The position numbers and the translations under genes are program-made. From Tubiluchus corallicola (Eukaryota; Priapulida; Priapulimorpha; Priapulimorphida; Tubiluchidae), in the NCBI GenBank assembly GCA_030141605.1, contig JAQGDQ010000367.1, positions 62,001 to 126,000 of the forward strand: a stretch of 64,000 nucleotides of DNA. Reading direction: 5' to 3'. Shown in pieces: positions 1 to 11,406 of the stretch (positions are counted from its first letter, which is position 1; each line of letters starts with the position of its first letter). The notes beneath the pieces are model-generated. The model saw nothing but the letters and a program-made list of their open reading frames with translations. It was not told the origin of the DNA and did not search any database.

Positions 1-371
1 ATGTCAAAGTCTTAAGATGCTTGTAGCATATGTCTGTAGTAGGAAGTAGGAAAATAGAAAATGTATCTTCGTATAAGGATATGCATCCAAAGCAAAGAAG
101 ACTATTAGAAAAAACTTCTATTGCAAATCAAAGATTTCATCATTTCAAACAATGTTATTATTGATTTTTCAATTGTCAGCTTTAATCTCTGGGACATATT
201 TGCTGCCCATGAAGGCATTAATTCGTTAAGGACAGTTAGCCTAACACAGTGTTTCGCTGGAACACATTGAAATCATAAACGAGGATTTACTGACTGTATA
301 TAAGCATGTATAAGTAATCGCACTAATAAACAACTAAGAAGCTTCCTTTCACTAAATTACAAGCAACTAAC

Positions 372-1231
372 CTGAGCCAGCCACACCAACCGTGGCAGCA
401 CCGGCCCCAATAAATTTAGCGGCAGAATCTATGTCTCGCTTGACAGCGCTTGTTTGGAATCCACGCATCTAGAAAAAGGCAAATTAAAACATTCATTGCG
501 GCCTGAATTTAGCATGGTTGAAAACAACTCCCTGTTACTTTGCTTATCAAATGTCTTTGCAATCAACAGTGGCGGCATGTCATAATTTTTTATGTAAGCC
601 GCACGGTAACTAGGTGCCAGATCATGTGCAATATATGCCCCATTACAAATGCTTGTGTTGCAAACGCAATTTTACAAAAGAAACAACAAAATCAGCTAAC
701 AAGCAGCACAAAATTTTGCAGCTGTACAAATGTACAGACCTATAGGCTTGTCACTAAAACACACATAAAACAGATCACTAAAGTTTAGGCTACAGATAAA
801 CACATGAAAATCTTGTCGCAAAAACACGTAAAAAACCAAAAATTATTCAACCTAATCACCTGACTAAGAAATGGAGAAATGGCTAACGAATCACCAAACT
901 GACCATTAAATCCCGTCAGTCCACTATATGTTCCTAAACTCTGAAATTCATAAATAAATTGCTAATTAATTTAGTCTGTAGAAGTAATACATCAGTTAAA
1001 TAAAAATACAAGGACAAAAAAATCAAAGTTGAGCAAGATATGCATCTGATAACCATGCCATAACTAGGTAATGTTAGAAATTTATGTTTAGTTTGTAAGG
1101 TACTAGTAAACAAAAGTTTAAGTACGAGAAAAAAGAATAAGATAAATTCGTAACAAAGTAGTTACCTGATCATTTCTAGAGGTTACTGCAGCTATTAAAG
1201 GTCGCGCTGCATTGGTCCTTGTAGACGAAAT
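372..1231 (-). CDS. ATP5MC: Mitochondrial ATP synthase F0 subunit c (lipid-binding protein), partial: two internal exons
   Basis: Subunit c forms the proton-carrying rotor ring of the mitochondrial inner-membrane ATP synthase. Read on the minus strand, exon 1231-1166 encodes [20 protein letters not shown] and ends at a GT donor. Exon 468-372 encodes [20 protein letters not shown] followed by [13 protein letters not shown]. The second exon spans the presequence cleavage region (FQTS) and the start of the mature protein, whose [22 protein letters not shown] is diagnostic of the family. Both exons begin in phase 0 and have consensus AG/GT borders. The two transmembrane helices with the proton-binding Glu should lie to the left, outside the window. 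The starting exon was not identified; an open frame at 3135 running to a possible donor near 3007 (MSRFFKTL...) keeps phase 0 but does not look like a good presequence. Identification of the 372-468 exon is strong and that of the upstream exon good. Confidence 0.88.
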
Positions 1232-3939
1232 CTGAAACGACAACAAGGCTTTAGAAACAATAGACTAAGAGAGAAAAGCATTATTAATATGCAATGATAA
1301 TCAAATTACTTTTGCAAACCTGCAAAATTTCCACTAATTTGCAAAAATATTAAATTTTCAAAAAGATACTATTGTCAAAAGTTGTGCTGTATTTCTGAAA
1401 GTGAAAATAACAACCAAACTTATAGGTGTCTGTTAAATGCACATGCAAATATGACAAAAGTAAAAACTAACTCGGAAATTGAAACAGCTAAATTTTCATC
1501 AATTTCATTACTCATTTATTAATCAGTATCACCTTCTACTAAAAAATCTTACACAGTGTCATTGCCATACTTCATTGGAATAAACAAACAACTTAAGACA
1601 ACACAACTGATGTAAACAATAGGCCAGATTTACTGCCTTTGTAGATATAGTACAATTATTTAATAGATAGTCGAAAATTAAATTTTGTGAGAAAAATTGC
1701 AAAGTCTTGCAAATTGAGAATTCCAAAGCTATGCTACTATGTAAATAACAGTCAAGTAAATTTAAGATTTAAATATGGTTGTACTGTAGATCTAAACGAA
1801 AATGTAAAGTTAAAGGTTAAGAACTCATTTAAAGATTGTTTTAAGATACCTGTTATAGATTCTTTCAACACTATATACTGTAATATAATTACAAGGGTAC
1901 TGAAGTGAGTGGATATTATAAAATTGAATTTCTGTAGATATGTTACTTTACTAACATCCCATTACCTGTTTTACTAACATCTGTTGTCTTTGTAAGCTGT
2001 ATATTTTTATGCGAAATAAACTCATAATAATAATAATAATATAGCAGTAAAGCTGACACATTAATGACGTTAAACATTTACTAAATGAAATGATTTTGTT
2101 TAGATGATGCAGCTATAAGTACTTGTACATACAGTTCCATGTATTTACTATATACTATACTACAGACATACTATGTACTTACTATACGTACTTGCACGTA
2201 AATACTACATGAACTTGTACATATTTGCAGTAGTAGAAATTACAGTTTCCTGAATAAATTCATTACCTATGATTACCAATATAATGACTGCTGTTTTTAT
2301 TTTGATGATCTTAACTGTAAATGGCATAGTCTAGACACCACAAGTAAATTCACTAGAAGCTATCAGATTATGTGGTTCATTTATTTGCTTTGTTCCTTTA
2401 ATATACATTCAAGTTCCATATTTTGATAATGTAGCAGGTAAATTTACTTTAACTGAGAAAGCCACATATGGCATAGTTACCCCAAGCTTAAGAAGCCATT
2501 TGTCCAAGTCTCTTACATAATGTATAATAATTTTTCTATAGTGTTAATCTCGGCATTCCCGGGGTTAATATTAAATTTAAACTCATTGAAAGCAGAAAGT
2601 AAAAAAGCTAATCAATGGTTACTAATTATTTATTATTATTATTATCATCATTTATAAATTAAGCTATGACAACATTCTCAGCAATAAATAACAGTTGTCT
2701 AACTCTGCACTTCATTAAACATAACATAACATTAAACTTCAGCAAGAAGTGCTTATCTAGTAAATTAGAATTACAATACACATATTTGTAATAAATCTCA
2801 CTAATTTATTAGGCGCAATAATACATCAAGATACATAGTGAAAAATTATGTAAGCATGGTACTATGCAGTCTCTTCCTAAGATAAATTTTACAACTATTC
2901 CTTCAGAAGCAAAATGAAGGGAACTATATAGTGTTTACTTGTTTACAATTACTTAATTAGAATACATTAACTTAAACACACTACTGATACACTGATATGT
3001 ACTGACCTTCAAAATGACATAGCTTAATTTTAAATAACAACTAGTGGATTCAAACATAACTTCAATGTGCTCTTGCAGAGTCCCTAGCAACCACACTGTC
3101 GTTCCATTGCTAAGTGTTTTGAAGAAACGCGACAAAAAACAATGGCTGACTAACAGCAGCTTTCACAAGATTATGTTTTCACTGCATAGCCTGCACCTCA
3201 ACTTCAACATGGAACTACCTCAGCATAGAAATAACATAGAGCGAAGAGTTTGGTATCAAAATGATCCTCAAGAAATGGAGTTTCCCGGTGGGTGAATAAT
3301 TAGAAAATGTTAATTGCCGACTCATGGGCGATTCTTCGATGCAAGCACACATATATATATATATAAATTATTTGCAATTCATCAAAATGAACATAATATA
3401 ATAAAGAAAAAAGTTAATTCACTTACTAGTGCTTTTGAAGCAGATGAATTAATTAGTCTTGTGCAGTACATGATGCTCTTCGAAGTGACAAAATGCAGAA
3501 CGAAAGCTCCTGAAAAAAAACTTGGTTCGATTTTTTGCTTTCAATGATACTGCAATAAACAATACAAGGCACAGCTCGCTTGAAAGCAAGTGTGTAGGCA
3601 GTACGTAAAAATTCTACATACGTACATAAAACATTACTTTTGATTAACTGCATGAAACTTGTCAAAATATATTTTGGTTAACAGCAAAAATTGGGATTGG
3701 CTTCATTTATGTCAAATTACATGCCTACTGCACTTTATAAATTATAAGTAAAAACATTATTTTTCATATTAATTTTGGAGAGACAAAGTTTTACATAAAA
3801 CTAACTTTAGGCCTAAAGGAATGTTTGGTTTCAGGACAATTCGGTGGTGCAATTCTGCAAATGCAATCTTCTTTTTTTACCTCGTATTTTAAAAATACTG
3901 CATGGTCCAGATCACAGTACTTATAGGACAGAACACAAG

Positions 3940-3989
3940 AATAGGATACCAATTTGATGATTAATATTTCATCAAATTAGCATCCTATT
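3940..3989. repeat. 50-bp near-perfect palindrome, copy 1
   Basis: The left arm AATAGGATaCcAATTTGATG pairs with the right arm CATCAAATTaGcATCCTATT around a short TTAATAT centre, so the segment is an imperfect inverted repeat. A second copy is at 4729-4778. This is the structure of a miniature foldback element; no superfamily can be named from so short a sequence. Confidence 0.6.
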
Positions 3990-4728
3990 CTTTTATTTTG
4001 GAGAAAACTCGTCAAAATTATTATAAATAATCCTTTGCCATAAAACCACCAAGGTTAGGATTTCTCATCTCCGACATTCCAACCTGCAGATGTCCATAAT
4101 AGGAAGATTTCACAAGAATTCAACTAGGAATTGTGAGCGAATCCAATAAGCGCCCTCGTAGGTGCAGGGCAATCACAGGCCTTTGATGTTGTTTTTACAT
4201 TCCACCGTTTTAGATGCCTATTTTAATACCAATGGTGCTTTTTAACTCCTTATAGAGTGCTCCCGTGATTTTTAGACAGTTAGGAAAGCCTTTCTGGAAT
4301 TTTTTCATGGAATGTGCAAAAAAGTTCTGAGACGAGAAAAATTGTCTTAATTAAAAGAAAACCGGAAGATTGCGTAAACATTGGTTCAGAATAAAGAATG
4401 CTCTAACATATTGAAAACTACAATAGTTTTTTAAATCAAAGCTTAGATTAAATAATAATTACCTCTGATACTTAAATTTTGCTAAACTTTCAAAGCTACG
4501 CAGGGCTCAGTGAATCTACTAAGATTAGCAATGGCACCTTTTCGCCACATGCACACGGTCAACAAATAGGTGGTACCGTGATAACCATGATCATGAACTG
4601 CGGTGTTAATTTCTGACGTCATAAGATGTAGAGCCCATTTTCGTGACATCACACGTTTTTTGAGCAGCAACACTTACACAAACGTGCTTGACATGCAAGG
4701 AAAGATGCCTGCCATTGCACAAACTGTG

Positions 4729-4778
4729 GATAGGATACCAATTTGATGATTAATATTGCATCAAATTAGCATCCAATA
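4729..4778. repeat. 50-bp near-perfect palindrome, copy 2
   Basis: Nearly the same sequence as 3940-3989 (GATAGGATACCAATTTGATG, then TTAATATTG, then CATCAAATTAGCATCCAAT). The outer right end is slightly degraded. The flanks of the two copies are unrelated, which favours dispersal as a small mobile or foldback element over segmental duplication. Confidence 0.6.
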
Positions 4779-6851
4779 TCTTTATTTCACCATATACTAT
4801 ACCAGCATAAAACGTAGAACATAGAACATAAGACGTAGTAATACAGAACTTAAAATTAAATACTAGTATCATATTTGGTCGGTACCAGACTACCAATGCA
4901 CTACACATAAGTAGTCACAGTTTCAGTCAACGAGCATTTTTTTTAAAATAAAATATGAGATTTATTAGAAGTAAGTCTATTAAGTTATAATAAAATTTTA
5001 CATAATAAATGTGATTTTTCAATAGCCAAAAATGATTTAAAACCATACTGCTTTTTAAATTTGTTGCAGTACTCCTAGCTACTGCTGAATATTTCTACAA
5101 ACGTTTTAGATTTATCAGTTTTAATGAGTAGGTGCATATTTTGCCCGTTCTTTTCGCAATAAATGTTGATGCAGATCTTGTAACTTGACACTTGTGCAGG
5201 AAAGAAGCAACAGCGTAATGGTGAAATGCTGAAAGTGTGCACGTAAGCTGTAAACAAACATGACTGCACCTTCAGGAAAATAGTGATTTAATCGGTTTAC
5301 CTTTTACATTTTAGACAAAAAAATGTAATGATTAGAATGAAACTTTCAGCTATTTTGAATCATATGTAAAATTGGAGAGAATTTAGAGTTAATTAAACAT
5401 ATAAAATAAACTTATAGACCCAATTAAGGACGAATGTACCTGTATTTTTCCTACCAATAAACCCATTCATTCAGAATACAGCAGCAATTTTATTTAAACT
5501 CAATTGTCATTTGTCAAGAGTTTATCAAGTCTTTATTCTTTGGTGCAGGCGGGTTTATCATTACTGCAGCCAAGTACAGTTGCACATCTCTGTTATGTGT
5601 TATATGTCCAGACAATTTTTTATGTCTAGCACCCTAGATGGGTCATGGCATTTCCATTTTGGACAAACCGAGTTCTGATTAATTGATTTCATCCAAAGTC
5701 AGTCAACCATTATGGTCAACTAACGGCTGGATCATAAGTTCACGTGACTGATGATTGCTAAATACAATAAGAGTAGGAATTTCCACACTTCAACATTTAT
5801 TTCTGCCATTTGATTAGCGTAGAAACAAAAACAATACATAGTCTGCTAGAAGTGAAAAAAACGTGCGTTGAAGCTTCAGTTTACTTTCGGAATGTATGCC
5901 GAAACAGGCAAATGTAGAAGCGTTGTTTCTGCCGTTGTTTTTCTAATCTTCAAAGTTTATCATTGGAAAAATAAAGTGGTATTTTAGTTTCCTTGTCAAC
6001 ACATTTTTAACAAGGTTGTCACGTTGCACATGCAGGAATTAAACTCGTTGCAACCGTATTTTGCGCAATGTTTATATTGAAGTGACACTTAATTGGTGGA
6101 AAATCTGGAGTAATATTTTAAAATCCGAAGGAATGTTACATTAAAATTAGAAGTTCCCCGGGACAGCTGGAGGTGGTAGCTACACCGCCGAATTTTGCTT
6201 AAAGAAGAACCAAATTAGCAAAGACCAGTAGTCAGTACTGTGATGAGTCTCCAATCTCGGACGACTGAGTCCGATTTTATGCATGCTTATGTCTAGATCC
6301 TAACCGCCTACACCTAGCACAAATGCAACTAACTTGCATTTATTAAATGCTAGTTATTTGTATTCCATGCTCTGTAGTTTAAGTCCATTTTACAAAAACC
6401 GACAGCGCTCACTGTAGCGTCAACGATGGCGGACATGTAATCACGCTTAATGGTGATCCACTGCACCTCTACTAATACAAATAATGAACGAAATACACGC
6501 ACGTTGAAAGAAATAATTACTCAACCAATAGCTTATCCACAGTACTTTGTTTACAACATAATAAAAGTGTCTGATGTTAAAATTTAGCGTTCAAAATTTT
6601 AAGATATTAAAAAATATACCGGTAAAACACAACACTTACCAAGGGCAAGAAGGACTTAACTGCGCTTGCGCATGTACGTCATTTTTTCAAATAAATTATA
6701 AACTTTGAGAAATGTAATTAAAAACGCCCATTAAAATTATATGTTAAGTGTAAACAAGAGTTTTGAAAATTAAGTTTTATATAAAAGTTTCTGAGCGTCT
6801 GTAAATGAATTAGCAGTGAATAGAGAATTATCGATATTGTCTCAACACTAG

Positions 6852-9800
6852 ATGTCAGCACCTGCCACTTCTATTTCTGTAATGGCTGTGTTTTTGTTAA
6901 ATACTTGCAAATTTCATGGCTGTGATCAACTGTTTCCAAGTTTAGGCGAACTTATACAACACATTGAAGAATCTCATATAGGTACTGAGTCATATTCTTG
7001 TAATGTTTCTCCTTAATACATTGAAAAATCTCTTAATTATAGGTACTGACTCTTGTGACTTCACCCTTCTCTTTTCTCCCTCTTTCTCTCGCCCTCATTC
7101 TTTAATTTTTGTTGGTTGTTATGAATAAGAGTGTTTTTTTACAGATTATGATCCAAAAACTATTGAGAAAAATGAAATACAGCAACCTCCAGCTTTGCCT
7201 CTCAGCTACGTGTTACGGTATGAACTCTATTTATAAATAAGCCCGCTAGCTGTTTTTATTTTCTCTGTGATGAAAAAAATGAATTTGTGCATAAAAAGAT
7301 AACTTTTGATAATCTAGTGGACTAAATTGAATAAGCTTTTGTGGACTCGAGATTTATAAGTAAGGTCAGGTTAACCTAATTCCTTGACACTTGACTCTCA
7401 GGCAGGGGATGTGAATCATAAATCAACTTGAAATTTCATTAATATAGGTTTTATGCGGATGGCAGTCGAAAGGAAAATTTTGAGTATAAATCATCTGCGG
7501 ATCAAATGCGAACTGCCGACTGGTTGAAGAAGCAGAAAATAAGATCACAATCTCAAGGGATATCCTCTGTGAGAAGCAACTGCAATACGCCAACTGGTAT
7601 GCTGTTGCTTGAACATGTTAAAATAGGGAGCCCTACTATCATTTATGAATTTCACCATATTTATTATTATATTAAAATAGATAAATGTGAAAGTACAACC
7701 AATTTGTTGTCAATGTGAAATTATATCAATGCAATTTATTTTCCTGTGACGATTATTTGCAATAGTGAGATACATTCATTATAGGCGGTTAGATACATGT
7801 GTTAAGTAGTTTTCTAAGTTGTAACTTATGCAAGCACATTCTTGAAATACTATTTTGCATATGACCAAAACACTGGCCTGTGTAGTAGTGTTCTTAACTT
7901 CTTTGTTCTTGTGATGGAATACACTTGATTTTGTTAATGCAAGTACCTTAATTTTTTTAAAATAATAGATGGAACTTTTCTTTACATGGCACTGCTATTC
8001 TAGATTAATCTGTAAAAATACTATTGAACAATTATCTATGGCACATAATTACAAATTTGTGAGAACTTTAACAAAGCATTCTCAGCAACAAAATATTTTG
8101 GAACAGAAATTTTTCCTGTAATCTCTGCAAAATTTTTATGTGGTAGTTCGTTCCTGAAAAGTAACAATTTTGTGTTTCTGTTAAAGAAGTGAATTTGAAT
8201 TTGATGTAAGGTTGCATTACCAATTCAAGAGTTTTCTTGATATTTTGTGATTATTTCAGGAAGTGAACTGGATGAAGAGGATGTGGTTTCAGATTCTGAC
8301 AGTAATGACTCTTGGACGACACAGGAGGAGTTCAGTTCAGAGCTTATACTTAGGTACCTTAAATATATTTCTATTTATCTAATCTTCTTTGCTTTTCTGA
8401 TAAAAAAAGTGACAAAGAAAAATAGTAAAACAATATCAGTTAAGAATTATGATATATTGGGCAGATGCTAAGTTGTTTATTATAAGTTATATATTAAAAA
8501 ACGATTCAGATAACAAATATTTCAAAATTGGTCATGTATTTCTTTCTCAGTTATTAAAGTGACAATATTCAAATTCTTGTAAACTGTAAACCAAATTTTG
8601 ACGCCAAAGTCACAAGTCCAACCACAACAGCAAAAGTACTTTAGTAGCAGATAATAAAAACGTCAAAATTTATAACAGTTATTTTAGTAATATGGATGAA
8701 TAATTTTTTTTCAATTTTCTAAAATGCACTGGTTAACAAGACAGATGTTAATCAGAAATGTTATGTTGTCCAAAAACTGGCTGCATGCCCAATATTGTAG
8801 CCAAGCAAGTGTCCCAATAGAAAAACTAACCTTTTTCATGGAACAGGGAAAACCAACCATTATTAATATGACGAATTGTTGTACTTCATTATTCAAAAAA
8901 ACTTCAGTACGTCATCTCTTGATTCATATGCAACTTTGTAACACTTTTACATGTATAGCGCTTATATAACACTTTTGTGCACACATTTTGCTATGTGTAG
9001 AATTTAAACATTTTTTTACTATTATGACGGCGTGTAGGGGTGACCAATTCAATTCGAATGAGCTTTTTTTATTTCGAATTCAATTCAGACCTATAATTAA
9101 GGGCTTGAATGATTTGGCACTTCAACTACATACGTTTCTTTATCATTAAAACATTTGAAACATCATGCAACCAGCACAGTTTCACTGCGGTTTCTGTACC
9201 TAGCTGCAAGTCATTAGTTTTCCATGAAAGTGTTTCATTAATGCTTTACATTTTTTATTAATTATGCTTACTTTATAAACACAGTGAATCCAGGTAAGTT
9301 CTGCATTGTTTATTGTTTGCATGATTATTTGAACAGGAATATGTGCTGTTGGATTAGAATGAAGTAGATGAAAAAGATCAAATGTTCAAACACTTTTATT
9401 TCTGAATAAGAGATGATTATATCTGAATAGGAGTTGATTATATCTTATTTGCCTGTCTTTTCTATATTTGCATTTATTAGTAAATCAAATTGTCATTTTA
9501 TATATCAGAAAATATTTATGTATGTGCATTGTTTGGCAGTTCAAGCTGTCAGACTGAATGGAACAATCTAATGTTCAATACTGACACTTAGTTTTTTGTC
9601 TTTCCTTATTTAAGTGGTGACGTCTGTGTAGTTTATGTATTTCTTAAATATATTTTCAAATGGCTTTATTATATAGTATCATGCATGATCACTTATTTAT
9701 CTGTAATGTGTGCTTCTCTCACCTGTTTAACACTCCGTTAGCTTTGTTAAAACTAGACCGAGTTTGCAAAAACATGTTAGATCTATGTGCATGGAAGGTT

Positions 9801-11406
9801 TCTATCCTTAGCCATTGCTGAGTAAAATTTGACAATGATTACACAATGAATATTTATTGTTTACTGTTATCATGTGAAAAATTACATAAAGTGCATTGTA
9901 GAATCTAAAGCAGCTTGTTAATAATGATGCTGGCATTGCATCAGTACCAGTTGAACTGGTTGGCCATTACGAAGACAGAAGAGCCCACTTTTATCAGTTT
10001 GTCTTTTTGCATGAACTTAATCTTGTGGTTCAAGATAGGAACTAATATTTAGTGTGGACACCTTCAGTACTATATTACTAAATTAAGTTATATCTTTTAT
10101 GTTCATAGCTCAGTATTGCATGTAGTAGAAATTTTTTATTTGAGAAAACAGCTCTTGTTAGATTACAAAAAAATTCACGATAATGAAATTCACTATATTA
10201 GACTGTGCAAAACTTGATGAAAATGAAGCATCATAAAACTTCATTTCAATAATACTTACGATACAGACATCATGATTTATAATCTCGTGTAAAATTATAA
10301 ATTACTGATACATTACACTACAGGCATTAGTATGGTTTCTCAGATTGGGTCTGCAAACAATAAGTGTTTGGTGTTGACATGTTTAGTGTATCAGTAGTCA
10401 AGCCTTCATATAAATTTTGCTTTCTGTGCAACTGTACTAATAGTTTTAGCTATATTGCAATATAAACAATATTGTTTACCAATTATGCTTTGAAATTCTG
10501 AAAAATAAATAAACATAATTATTATGCTTTAACGTAATCTGCAGATCTTTGAATGTTCATGGGTACATGGGTGTTTTTTCTTTCAGAATGTTGAGTGTTA
10601 ATCAAGCTAAAGATGAAAAACCATACATGTGTCCTGTCCCAGGCTGTACTAAACGATATAAAAATGTTAATGGCATCAAGTATCATGCTAAGAATGGACA
10701 CAGAAGAGACCTTAGGTATGGTTTATTTTAATTCTAATTTTTGAAGCTACATGTATCAAGTATTGAGATGCATATAATAAAATCAAATCTTAAATAGAAT
10801 AATGATTAGGACCTGGTGGTAGGCATGAAGCTGTCATACACACTTACATCACACAAAAAATACACGTTTGTGAACTGTGTAACTTATTTCAGAGTGAAGA
10901 AAAACTTCAAATGCCATTGTGGAAAGAGTTACAAGACAGCTCAAAGTCTTCGCATACATGCCATTGCTCACCATGGCGGACAGTTTCCATCTAGCGTTAC
11001 AGCAACACTTCAGAATCTGGTCACAGCAAAAGTAGTTCCTGCGTCCTCCGCAAATGGCAGTGCCACACTTACAATTGGGAAACCGGGCTTGGTAACACTC
11101 ACTGCCAACCCCATGCTTCCTGTAGCATCGTCCGGTAGCAGTGACGTGGTCAATATGTCTTCCATTGCCAGCATAGTTAGTTCTCTTCAAGCACGGTCAT
11201 CGTCTCTTTCAACGATTCAGCCTATTGTGGCATCGGTGCCTACCCCCAGCTCACAGTACCAATCCTTAAGCAGTATTATGGCCCAACCTGCTCCAAATAA
11301 AACAGTCAGTTCAATTACGCCAGCAGTCATTACATCTATACCACTGAATTCTCCTGTTTCTCCTTCTACAATATTTCCTAATGCAGCTAGTCAGCAAGAG
11401 CAGTAA
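6852..11406 (+). CDS. JAZF1: JAZF1-family C2H2 zinc-finger protein, six exons, complete (362 aa)
   Basis: Exons: 6852-6981, 7145-7217, 7448-7596, 8260-8353, 10587-10715, 10893-11406; phases agree across every GT-AG junction. JAZF1 is a nuclear cofactor linked in vertebrates to the orphan receptor TR4 and the NuA4/TIP60 complex. Visible landmarks: an N-terminal zinc finger (C19, C24, H37, H42; TCKFHGCDQLFPSL); a linker with ALPLSYVLRFYAD; an acidic block SELDEEDVVSDSDSNDSWTT (about 117-136) matching the family's acidic SDSDESWTT block; then finger 2 (C164, C169, H182, H187; CPVPGCTKRYKNVNGIKYH) and finger 3 (C199, C201, H214, H218/H219; CHCGKSYKTAQSLRIH). Order and spacing match vertebrate JAZF1. 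The difference is a Ser/Thr/Ala/Pro-rich tail of about 140 residues after finger 3, where the human protein (about 243 residues) ends soon after. AATAAA overlaps the stop codon, so the true 3' end is probably downstream. The first ATG is used; M11 is an alternative. Confidence 0.95.

Larger units (their letters stand above)
1232..6851. other. Intron / intergenic region between ATP synthase c and JAZF1
   Basis: It should hold the 5' part of the minus-strand ATP synthase gene and the promoters of both genes, which point away from each other. No exon could be assigned. A (TAA)n run lies near 2027-2041 and a (TTA)n run near 2627-2645. The only CpG-richer patch is about 6395-6430, with an ATGGCGGAC motif near 6426 resembling the YY1 start-site element. 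A short minus-strand segment, about 6680-6640, ends in a good donor (GTAAGTG) and could be a non-coding first exon. An open frame at 3044-3295 (plus) encodes about 80 residues I do not recognise. Confidence 0.4.

Noticed and set aside
9030-9120. hAT-like terminus (TAGGGGTGACCAATTCAATTC)
   Set aside because: Only one possible end was seen, with no matching inverted end or target duplication.
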